From IMG/VR virus record IMGVR_UViG_3300044680_000064, positions 73,632-103,868 of that record: a stretch of DNA of 30,237 nt, one strand, 5' to 3'. Each line of letters starts with the position of its first letter. The stretch's first letter is position 1. The translations under genes were made by a program, and so were the position numbers. Source of the stretch: a virus. The notes beneath the pieces were generated by a model. It was not told where the DNA came from. It did not search any database and saw only the letters and a list, made by a program, of their open reading frames with translations. Below are positions 23,833 through 29,777 of the stretch, one piece after another.

Positions 23833-23869
23833 GATTGATCCCCTAAGAGTTATCGAACACAGTCAGCGT

Positions 23870-23898
23870 AAGATAATGATTACGTCGGAAGGAGTCAA
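23870..23898 (-). promoter_or_regulatory. Sigma70-type promoter upstream of the ATPase gene
   Basis: On the - strand, TTGACT (5 of 6) at 23898-23893 is followed after exactly 17 bp by TATCTT (4 of 6) at 23875-23870. The likely start is near 23863, giving a 5' leader of about 30 nt to the ATG at 23832, with AGGGGATCA at 23836-23844 as ribosome site. The 75-bp gap between the DUF5131 gene and the ATPase gene is the only space for it. Visual match only. Confidence 0.55.
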
Positions 23899-23907
23899 CA
23901 TAAATCT

Positions 23908-24888
23908 TCAAGATTTTTGAAGGATTTCGGGAAATTCCCGAATGCGAAGATCAAGTGGCCATTCCTCAATGTTACCGCCATGACCATCGGCCAGACGGAG
24001 CGAGACGCGACCGTCAACGAACTCACCATGAAGATCGCGGCCGGCGACGCCATTCTCTTCGTCACTCGCCTTAGCCCCAAGTTGTTTGGTAAAAAAGGCG
24101 CATCCTTCGACGCTCTTGCATTGGTTAATGAGAGAGCGAATCCATTTCAATTCGCATGGCCTTGCGTTGCGGCCACTTTCGCCGCCGCACACCACAAAAC
24201 GGATTCCGTTCTTGCCGAGCCAGTTTAGGTGCAGGCCATTGTAATTGCCTTGCATGACGATTGGACCGATCAACGGTTCGGCGCTCACCCAAACGAGCCA
24301 TCCAGACCGCATCAATGGCGACGCGTCTGCCGCACGCCGATCGAACGTTGCCTGGTTCTCGGCAGAAAAGCCTGTCCAGATGTTGGCAAAAGGAAGATCG
24401 CTTCCATTGATTGCCGGCCTCTTCGGATTGTCGTAGCCCATGCGATGCTTCACAGCTTCATGGATGTGTTGATGGCGGTAGTAATCAGTCAGATAATCGG
24501 ACATCCTCTTCGCTCGCTTCGTTAGCACTTGGAATGTGTGCTGTTTGGCCAATGCCATCACTGCGAAGATTTGGTCGAGCCAGGTGTCCGAAACCCAATG
24601 CCCAAACAGATCGGTCATGCTGCAAGGGAAGATCATCGCTGGCTTTTTCCAGTGCAATGGCTGGGCGAGGACTCTCTCGTCGAGAAAGACCTCAATGTCC
24701 TCTGGCATCGGTTTGCCTTTGCCGGGAAACGTCGGCATTCCGAAGCGGCGTTGCATGGTTGAACTGTAGCAGTTGGCGCAACCACTCGAATCGAGTTCGC
24801 AGTAATGGCCGACAGCGCCCGTCTTCTTGTTGCGAGCTCGAATTGGGTTCCACGTTTTGTTTGTCCATTGAATGCTGGTGTCGCCCAC
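23908..24888 (-). CDS. DUF5131 (phage Gp37/Gp68 family) protein
   Basis: 326 aa, GTG start with GGAGG 6 nt upstream; that site overlaps the previous stop. The N-terminus matches the Gp37/Gp68 family: SIQWTNKTWNP, then a cysteine set C30-x6-C37-x2-C40 followed by YSS. PMIFPCSMTDLFGHWV, then FQVLTKRAKRM and LVWVSAEPLIGPI, and CGGESGRNARPCE complete the family pattern. The TIM-barrel-like order and the cysteine triad resemble radical-SAM enzymes, but the activity has not been established to my knowledge. Such genes are common in phages and in bacterial islands. Here it is between an unknown gene and the ATPase. Possible roles include base or tRNA modification, but this is a guess. Confidence 0.75.
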   Translation of the reverse strand: MGDTSIQWTNKTWNPIRARNKKTGAVGHYCELDSSGCANCYSSTMQRRFGMPTFPGKGKPMPEDIEVFLDERVLAQPLHWKKPAMIFPCSMTDLFGHWVSDTWLDQIFAVMALAKQHTFQVLTKRAKRMSDYLTDYYRHQHIHEAVKHRMGYDNPKRPAINGSDLPFANIWTGFSAENQATFDRRAADASPLMRSGWLVWVSAEPLIGPIVMQGNYNGLHLNWLGKNGIRFVVCGGESGRNARPCELKWIRSLINQCKSVEGCAFFTKQLGAKASDEENGVAGRDLHGEFVDGRVSLRLADGHGGNIEEWPLDLRIREFPEILQKS

Positions 24889-24890
24889 GA

Positions 24891-25160
24891 TTAACCTCCA
24901 GTGAGTTCTCGCGTATGAAACACGACGTCCGGCTCCCAGTACACGCGGAAGCGTTTCACGGTCCCATCGGGAATCCTGACACTGACGTTGAGACCGCTGG
25001 CCTCTCCCATCTCGCCAGCGGATTCGTTGTACAGCCGTTTGGTGTACTCTTCGGCGGCATCGTCCGAGAAGTATGCCAGGACCATCTTCGGTTCGCGTTT
25101 GCTGTGGTGCTCGCCGCTATCGTCCCAAACCAAGAATCTGATTTTGCCGTTGTTGCTCAT
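24891..25160 (-). CDS. Unknown small phage protein
   Basis: 89 aa from the ATG at 25160, preceded by AGAGAGG and overlapping the previous stop (ATGA). The frame extends upstream to 25256 but has no ribosome site there. The sequence alternates strands and helices (IRFLVWDDSGEHHSK, DDAAEEYTKRLYNES, LNVSVRIPDGTVKRFRVYWEP) and looks like a compact alpha/beta protein. No catalytic motif or family is recognised. It ends 2 bp before the DUF5131 start, so the two may be translated together. Confidence 0.5.
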   Translation of the reverse strand: MSNNGKIRFLVWDDSGEHHSKREPKMVLAYFSDDAAEEYTKRLYNESAGEMGEASGLNVSVRIPDGTVKRFRVYWEPDVVFHTRELTGG

Positions 25161-25387
25161 GCCAACCAATCCTCTCTGTCGTCTCGCGACGAAATTGCGG
25201 ACGCGATGCTCAGTCCAGCCAGCGCCAGACCGACAGCGGCCACGGCGATCACGCATAGGCTGCCGGCGATCGTGTAGGCGACGCTCTTCGTCTCCTGCGG
25301 ATTAAGGCCGTAGTTCCTCTGGAAATTGAATGTCGAGCGCGGCACGCCGAGCACGTCGGCAAGCCTTGCAATCTGCTCCGTGTCCAT
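25157..25387 (-). CDS. Small membrane protein with N-terminal helix-turn-helix-like segment
   Basis: 76 aa, with ACGGAGG 6 nt before the ATG. Residues 5-20 (QIARLADVLGVPRSTF) look like the start of a helix-turn-helix. Residues about 38-64 (VAYTIAGSLCVIAVAAVGLALAGLSI) form one transmembrane segment. The C-terminal tail is acidic/basic (SSRDDREDW). An N-in orientation would put the helical segment in the cytoplasm. Holin-like or membrane-anchoring roles are possible, but the genetic context is DNA metabolism, not lysis. Function unknown. Confidence 0.55.
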   Translation of the reverse strand: MDTEQIARLADVLGVPRSTFNFQRNYGLNPQETKSVAYTIAGSLCVIAVAAVGLALAGLSIASAISSRDDREDWLA

Positions 25388-25412
25388 GCGATACCTCCGT
25401 TAGATGATGCTG

Positions 25413-26372
25413 TCATTTTACGATACGGACCAGCTGACAATTCACGCCGGTTCGATTAAATGTGTCGATTGTGTCAAAAGCCTTGGATGGCAGAGGAAAA
25501 CTATCGTAGTTCACGGTCGCCAGCCATGCTTGCGTATCCGCTGGAATCGCACCTCCCGGCACGACCGAGACGAGAATCCCGCCCGGCGCGAGCATCTGAT
25601 AAGCGTGTTCGACGTGCCGCCACGCCTGACGGCGCTCGAACGGCGGATTCATAACGATACGGTCGAAAGGCGTCGTGAATGTCGCCTCAAGAAAGTCGCC
25701 ACGATAAACGTCATAGCCCTTCATTGCGAGAATGTCGATCAGAGAATAGCGGAGCTCGCAGAGCGCCATTTGCGACGGCTTGCACTTCTCCATGATCGCG
25801 TCTGCGATTGAGCCGATTCCAGCTGACGGCTCGAGGATTTTCAGGCCGTCATGCAAGTCAGCCAAATTGAGGAGCTGTTCGATAACGGCAGGCGGTGACG
25901 GGTAGAACCCCTCAATTGCTTGGCCGCGCAGAGCCGTGATCGCACGTTCCAAGTTCTGCTTGGCCACGCGCTCGGCGTCCGCCGCCTTCGCTTCGTCGTC
26001 CTTGGAAGATTCCACGAGTGCCCGAAGCGCCTTGGCCATATCGCATTGGTCGGCCGGCTCGTGAGTATCGTGGTGATCGTAATAGCCGTTCGAGCCGTTT
26101 TTGGTGCGTACCATCTGCAAGATGACAGACGTGCGCGGTTTCATGGCAGATAGAATCGCCGGCACCGTGCCGGCCCGGTGAGCCGCCGCAAGCGCCCGCA
26201 TTGCGGCTTGAGCTCGCCGCAAGTTCTCGCCATCGTGGCAACGAGAGCTATACTCGCAGCCGCGCTTTGGCGTCCAGCCATGAGTAAGCGGGCGTGTTTT
26301 CTCGTCGATCTTCGCTTGCAGGCTGTCGGCCACTTCGTCGAACTTGTCGGCGATGGTGTTGGTCGTGGTCAT
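25413..26372 (-). CDS. Adenine-type DNA methyltransferase (NPPF)
   Basis: 319 aa from the ATG at 26372, with GAGGTG about 10 nt upstream; the frame extends to 26426 without a ribosome site. Residues 1-150 are a helical N-terminal region of unknown function. FYPSPPAVIEQLL at 156-168 is typical of the segment preceding motif I in N6-adenine enzymes. ILEPSAGIGSIADAI from 179 is the SAM site and IVMNPPFE at 239-246 is catalytic motif IV. The C-terminal 70 residues hold a further Rossmann strand (GILVSVVPGG). This order (I before IV) is gamma-type or type I-like. No recognition subunit or nuclease is next to it. It is a second orphan methyltransferase, of a different class from the TSPPY enzyme. 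Confidence 0.75.
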   Translation of the reverse strand: MTTTNTIADKFDEVADSLQAKIDEKTRPLTHGWTPKRGCEYSSRCHDGENLRRAQAAMRALAAAHRAGTVPAILSAMKPRTSVILQMVRTKNGSNGYYDHHDTHEPADQCDMAKALRALVESSKDDEAKAADAERVAKQNLERAITALRGQAIEGFYPSPPAVIEQLLNLADLHDGLKILEPSAGIGSIADAIMEKCKPSQMALCELRYSLIDILAMKGYDVYRGDFLEATFTTPFDRIVMNPPFERRQAWRHVEHAYQMLAPGGILVSVVPGGAIPADTQAWLATVNYDSFPLPSKAFDTIDTFNRTGVNCQLVRIVK

Positions 26373-26374
26373 CA

Positions 26375-26815
26375 CTATTTCACCTCTTTCGTTTTGCGTA
26401 CAAAACGCTGCTTGTCGGCATCCCATTTCGCCTCTTCGTAGAGCCGGTTCAAGTCAGGTCCAGCGCCAGGATCATCTTTCTCGCATCGTTGCCAGCCGAT
26501 CACGCCCGGAATCATGCGCGAGTACCAGCCGAATTCGATGCACTCGGCCTCGCCGGGCCAAACGCCAGTCCAAAGCATGCGACGGCATCCCCACTCTTCG
26601 TCCCACTTATCAAACATCGTTACGGTTGGTCCATTGTGGTAGATATCCCGATAATCGCGCTCCAAAGTTGCCGGATTCATACCGTTGACTTCATAGATGC
26701 AGTTGCAGCTAAGCAACTGACCGCCGCATCGCGGACATCGCTCTACATCGCAACCCGAATCGTGCAGTTCGCCTTGCTTCGCGCCGCAATCGGGGCAGAG
26801 ATTATCTCGGTTCAT
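26375..26815 (-). CDS. Zinc-ribbon protein with unknown C-terminal domain
   Basis: 146 aa from the ATG at 26815, with CGGAG 7 nt upstream; the frame is open upstream to 26863 but that part contains the terminator hairpin. Two zinc-ribbon halves are seen in the first 40 residues: CPDCG at about 7, a Cys at about 22, CPRCGG at about 27 and CNC near 37. Residues 45-146 are Trp-, Tyr- and acid-rich (YHNGPTVTMFDKWDEEWGC, GWYSRMIPGVIGWQRC). The C-terminus is basic. No family is recognised. It ends 2 bp before the methyltransferase start, so it may work with that enzyme. Confidence 0.55.
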   Translation of the reverse strand: MNRDNLCPDCGAKQGELHDSGCDVERCPRCGGQLLSCNCIYEVNGMNPATLERDYRDIYHNGPTVTMFDKWDEEWGCRRMLWTGVWPGEAECIEFGWYSRMIPGVIGWQRCEKDDPGAGPDLNRLYEEAKWDADKQRFVRKTKEVK

Positions 26816-26830
26816 GCTCGTTCTCCGGAA

Positions 26831-26861
26831 ATAAAAAAGGCGGCGCCACAAGCACGCCGCC
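26831..26861 (-). terminator. Rho-independent terminator
   Basis: On the - strand a 7-bp all-GC stem (CGCCGCC/GGCGGCG, + positions 26839-26845 with 26855-26861) has a 9-nt loop and is followed by TTTTTTAT. It lies just after the stop of the gene ending at 26873. The next gene starts 16 bp further on with its own ribosome site. Confidence 0.75.
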
Positions 26862-26872
26862 ACGGGGGAAGA

Positions 26873-27256
26873 TTAAGCCACCTCGCATGGAGTAAGCCAC
26901 AGGGCAGCATCGTCAAGTTCAATTTCTTCTTTGGCGGCGACATACTTGGAGAACTTGTCCCACAGTTTTTTCGCCGCCTTGATCTCCGTTTCGAACTCGA
27001 CTTTGATGTCATCGAGCTTCATTGACTTTTCCAGCAGATAAGCGGCACCATCCTCACCGCTTCCGCCCACAGCGACCCAGACACCGAGAAGATCACCGTC
27101 TATTTCCCAGCGAACTTGCAACTGCTCTCGTCCGTGGGTGAAGTTGACAGACTTTTCAAAACGACAAATGAGATCATAGAGCGGCTCGTCGCTGTCCGTC
27201 GTCGGCAGCTTCGGCGGCTTGCAGCCGTACATGAGGCCAATAGCTTGCTGTCCCAT
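26873..27256 (-). CDS. Unknown phage protein
   Basis: 127 aa, with TTAGGAG 7 nt before the ATG. The N-terminal half looks beta-rich (LYDLICRFEKSVNF, QLQVRWEIDGDLLGVWVAVGG). The C-terminal half is a charged helix (KLDDIKVEFETEIKAAKKLWDKFSKYV). No membrane segment or motif is visible. A terminator follows its stop directly. It stands between two hairpin elements and so may be a separate transcription unit. Function unknown. Confidence 0.5.
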   Translation of the reverse strand: MGQQAIGLMYGCKPPKLPTTDSDEPLYDLICRFEKSVNFTHGREQLQVRWEIDGDLLGVWVAVGGSGEDGAAYLLEKSMKLDDIKVEFETEIKAAKKLWDKFSKYVAAKEEIELDDAALWLTPCEVA

Positions 27257-27290
27257 TTGATTGCTCCTAATGGTTAGTCACAGAAATAAA

Positions 27291-27313
27291 ATGAGCGGCC
27301 AGCGAGCAGCCGC
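27291..27313 (-). terminator. Weak terminator-like hairpin
   Basis: A 5-bp GC stem (+ positions 27295-27299 with 27309-27313) with a 9-nt loop is followed on the - strand by TCATTTTATTT. It sits just after the stop of the gene ending at 27329. The stem is short, so it may only partly terminate, but its sequence is largely shared with the stronger hairpin 453 bp away. Confidence 0.5.
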
Positions 27314-27328
27314 CACGGGGGAAGACAA

Positions 27329-27694
27329 TCACAGATTCTTTGGGTCGATAGCGACCTTCCAGCCAAAGACTTTCGACCGATGCCGTCGCGGCAACGCGTC
27401 CCTCATGCCGCGTTCGACATGGTAATCGCTGCGAAGTTCCTTGGATACCGCCATTCCAAGTCGAATCCACTCGCCATCGACGCGAACGTAATACGACCAA
27501 GCGTACCACGTTCCACCGCTGCAAATCTTGCGGATATACTCGATATGCTTTTCGAGCATACCAATTGTTCCAAACTCGCTCGGCTTATCGTCCGGATCAA
27601 TGGCAAATTCATCTCGCTTGGGAGTGCTGCTCCAGCCGAATCCGAGCCGAGTCCGTGTCGTTATCTCGATCTTCTTGTCGTCAGTGGCCAGCAT
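27329..27694 (-). CDS. Unknown phage protein
   Basis: 121 aa, with AAAGGAG 7 nt before the ATG and 13 bp after the clamp gene. The sequence is mixed alpha/beta, with Lys-rich strands at the start (DDKKIEITTRTRLGFGW), a Cys/Gly/Trp-rich middle (ICSGGTWYAWSYYVRVDGEWIRLG) and a basic C-terminus (PRRHRSKVFGWKVAIDP). No family is recognised. Being directly downstream of the clamp, it could be a replication accessory protein, but nothing in the sequence shows this. Confidence 0.5.
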   Translation of the reverse strand: MLATDDKKIEITTRTRLGFGWSSTPKRDEFAIDPDDKPSEFGTIGMLEKHIEYIRKICSGGTWYAWSYYVRVDGEWIRLGMAVSKELRSDYHVERGMRDALPRRHRSKVFGWKVAIDPKNL

Positions 27695-27707
27695 GGTCAG
27701 TCTCCTT

Positions 27708-28682
27708 TCAGACGCAAACGCTCTCGCCTTCGGTCGGCGCGGTCACGGTATAAGAGCCGGTCAGCGGTTCGCCTGGGGCTTCCGGGTTAAGGTCCGATTC
27801 CGTCGCCGGGCTGTCGTCTTCGGGTACGTCCTTCAGACGATTCGCCGGTACTTCGTGCTTCGGCATGCTGTCTTTGGCCTTCCGCCATTCCGGCATTGGC
27901 ACTCCACCACCGGAGAGCGGCATGATTAAGCCGGTGAATATTTGCGCCGTCTGAAGGTTGCTCGACTCGACGTAGATAGGCGATTCGATCTGGAACGGCT
28001 TGTGCTCGACGACCTTGGGCGCCGGCAGTTCGGGATTGTCGATATGTGCCTGCCACTCGGCTTTCGCCGTCTCGAGTTCGTCGGCCTGCTTTTGCATGTA
28101 TTCGCTGAACGCCAAGTTCTTGGCATGCAGACGGACGCGAACGTATCGGCAATCTTCGCTGGCGTACTGCTTCGCCGTTTGCAGCATCTTTATCATCGCA
28201 TCCGGGTCGATGAAGAATTCGACCAAGGCATTGTTCTTCGGAAGCACTTCCTTGTAGGGCGGATAGCGCCCTTCGATGTGCCGAGACGACGATACCGGAG
28301 ATGAATCCAAATCCGTGCAGCCAAGAGTGATCTCCGTCTCGCTTGTCTTGACCGCGACCGAAGCGAGGATCGGCTTTCCATTGCCACGCCCGTATCGCCT
28401 CGTCAGTTTCGCCGCGGCTTTCATCGTATCTTGCCAGAACTTGAGCGGAACCAGTGCGGCAGACGAGCCGTTCGGCGCGTTCGTCATCGCCGGAATTTCC
28501 GGGTATTCCTTATCGTCGCCGACATAGCAGCCTTCGACGATTCCGATCATTTTGCTGTCGGTCGCGATGGCGCGGTAGGTAGTATCGTCGAGCTCAAGTT
28601 TGATGCAATTCATCGAGAACTTTGTTGACTCGGATGCGGCCAGGTTGCCGATGGCAGCGAGATTGGTCGGTAACAGTTTCAC
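27708..28682 (-). CDS. Beta-type sliding clamp lacking domain 1
   Basis: 324 aa from a GTG at 28682, with AGGGGAG 8 nt upstream; an upstream in-frame extension to 28835 has no ribosome site and looks non-coding. Residues 1-150 correspond to domain 2 of bacterial DnaN: YRAIATDSKMIGIV at 36-49 parallels the 'RTVATDGHRLAV' strand of E. coli beta, AALVPLKFWQDTM at 75-87 parallels 'VIVPRKGVIELM', and HIEGRYPPYKEVLPKN at 135-150 parallels 'VDGRFPDYRRVLPKN'. Residues about 155-256 resemble domain 3, ending in TGLIMPLS like the 'VVMPMRL' end of beta. A helical charged insert (about 195-213) is present. A 68-residue acidic, Pro-rich tail follows. Domain 1 is missing. Clamps encircle DNA and hold polymerases. 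This would be the phage's own. Confidence 0.65.
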   Translation of the reverse strand: MKLLPTNLAAIGNLAASESTKFSMNCIKLELDDTTYRAIATDSKMIGIVEGCYVGDDKEYPEIPAMTNAPNGSSAALVPLKFWQDTMKAAAKLTRRYGRGNGKPILASVAVKTSETEITLGCTDLDSSPVSSSRHIEGRYPPYKEVLPKNNALVEFFIDPDAMIKMLQTAKQYASEDCRYVRVRLHAKNLAFSEYMQKQADELETAKAEWQAHIDNPELPAPKVVEHKPFQIESPIYVESSNLQTAQIFTGLIMPLSGGGVPMPEWRKAKDSMPKHEVPANRLKDVPEDDSPATESDLNPEAPGEPLTGSYTVTAPTEGESVCV

Positions 28683-28767
28683 GGATATACTCCCCTGTAA
28701 GTGTGAGACAGAACGGACAGTTGAGACAAGGTACTGCGGACTATTGCTTGTCGGTTTCCTCCTTGTT

Positions 28768-29439
28768 TCACCGCTGTTGAATGGTTGCCGGTACTTGACA
28801 CGCCTCGGACGTTTGAACGATTGAGTTCGGGTCAACAGCTATACCCAACTGCTCGCGACAGGAATGACAGCCCGAGCCGGAAAAGCCTGCCGTTGAAACT
28901 TGACCGCCGCGAGTGATGGTCAAAATTCCGCCTTCTGGATGATGCACGAGTAGGTCGCCGTTCTCGGCGCGCTCCGTGAGCCAGCCGAGATTGCGAGCTG
29001 TTTGCTCGGTCATTACGTCTGCGTACTCGACTTTGAGCTTGTCGATTTGCGTTATGTCGGTCCACGTTGATCCATAGTTGTCGTAGATCAACTTGCCATC
29101 GACGCGAGCTACTAATTCGTGAAACGAGTACGTCTTGCCATTGACGGTGTGGTGACCATTCGCAGTCGGCACGCGAAATCCAAAACCTTCTTGCGTTGAG
29201 TCGCCGAGATCGTAAGTTCCCCATCCGTAGAAAATGCCGCCGATGTTCTCGACCGCCGTTTTGAGGCAGTCGCCATCGCGAAAATCTATGGCCAATTCTG
29301 CTGAGTGACTGTGGACGCGAGTCCTGCCGATCTTCGCCAGCAATGGCATAAATCGGCAAAGATACAGTCCGCCGATCTTCTGCTCGTGAGCCGGACAGGT
29401 GCGGTCGCAGTCAAAGCCAGCCATTTGAAGTTCACGCAT
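28768..29439 (-). CDS. DUF1257-DUF2997 fusion protein
   Basis: 223 aa from the ATG at 29439, chosen because TTGGAG lies 8 nt upstream; the frame is open to 29649 but overlaps the preceding gene. Residues 1-31 carry three cysteines (C11, C15, C28) and a His, possibly a zinc site. Residues about 46-155 resemble DUF1257, the family of the plastid Ycf35 protein: VHSHSAELAIDFRDGDCLKTAV, then TQEGFGFRV and VEYADVMTEQTARNLGW. Residues about 170-203 (GGILTITRGGQVSTAGF, then GSGCHSC) match the short DUF2997. In bacteria these two occur as adjacent genes, often with a MoxR-type ATPase; here they are one chain. The biochemical role of the families is not known to me. It lies upstream of the clamp. Confidence 0.6.
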   Translation of the reverse strand: MRELQMAGFDCDRTCPAHEQKIGGLYLCRFMPLLAKIGRTRVHSHSAELAIDFRDGDCLKTAVENIGGIFYGWGTYDLGDSTQEGFGFRVPTANGHHTVNGKTYSFHELVARVDGKLIYDNYGSTWTDITQIDKLKVEYADVMTEQTARNLGWLTERAENGDLLVHHPEGGILTITRGGQVSTAGFSGSGCHSCREQLGIAVDPNSIVQTSEACQVPATIQQR

Positions 29440-29441
29440 GG

Positions 29442-29705
29442 TCAATCTCCAATCCGGCGCATGCCGCCGCACGGGTAACGCTTCTCGATCTCGTTTATGT
29501 GCCACTTCTGAATGTCGATAAACTTTTGCTGTATGGAAGCTATCTCGACGAGATGGTGCATCTGTTCGGCCGATCGCGCATTGACTTCGCTTTGCAGCTT
29601 CAAAGCGTTCTGCATGTCGTCGATTCGACGTTGCTGTCCGACAATGCAATTACCTTGCACGATAGCAGCGACGCATACGACAGCCAAAAGGATATTCTTC
29701 CACAT
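29442..29705 (-). CDS. Small membrane-anchored coiled-coil protein
   Basis: 87 aa, with AAGAGG 6 nt before the ATG. Residues 3-17 (KNILLAVVCVAAIVQ) are a short hydrophobic anchor or signal peptide, and a Cys at 20 could be a lipoprotein site in a weak LAVV...GNC context. Residues about 27-75 form a charged amphipathic helix likely to be a coiled coil. The layout resembles Rz-like spanins, but the gene is in the DNA-metabolism block with no holin or endolysin nearby, so this is only one option. Its stop lies 2 bp before the next ATG. Confidence 0.5.
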   Translation of the reverse strand: MWKNILLAVVCVAAIVQGNCIVGQQRRIDDMQNALKLQSEVNARSAEQMHHLVEIASIQQKFIDIQKWHINEIEKRYPCGGMRRIGD

Positions 29706-29723
29706 GGTAGACCTCTTGAGTTA

Positions 29724-29757
29724 GAAAACGCGCGACCGGCCATCCTAGCCGGTCGCG
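29724..29757 (-). terminator. Rho-independent terminator
   Basis: A perfect 10-bp stem (CGCGACCGGC at 29731-29740 with its complement at 29748-29757) has a 7-nt loop and, on the - strand, is followed by CGTTTTC. It lies about 20 bp after the stop of the gene ending at 29778. Part of the stem could also work for + strand transcripts, but no + strand gene ends here. Confidence 0.7.
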
Positions 29758-29777
29758 GCTATCAGGGGAGACAGCAC

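Larger units (their letters stand above)
26856..27325. repeat. 17-bp direct repeat at two terminator-like sites
   Basis: The 17-bp sequence GCCGCCACGGGGGAAGA occurs at 26856-26872 and again at 27309-27325, 453 bp apart. In both places it directly follows a - strand stop codon and forms one arm of the following hairpin, with a 9-nt loop and an A/T-rich tail. The two sites are therefore copies of one terminator cassette. Confidence 0.8.

Noticed and set aside
23896-23925. An A/T-rich hairpin (AAATCT-TGA-AGATTT) at the end of the DUF5131 gene
   Set aside because: The stem has few G-C pairs and no T-run of terminator type. It is more likely a chance feature of the stop codon region.
24411-25277. 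A 288-codon open frame on the + strand
   Set aside because: It is antisense to the DUF5131 gene and two small genes that have good ribosome sites and motifs.
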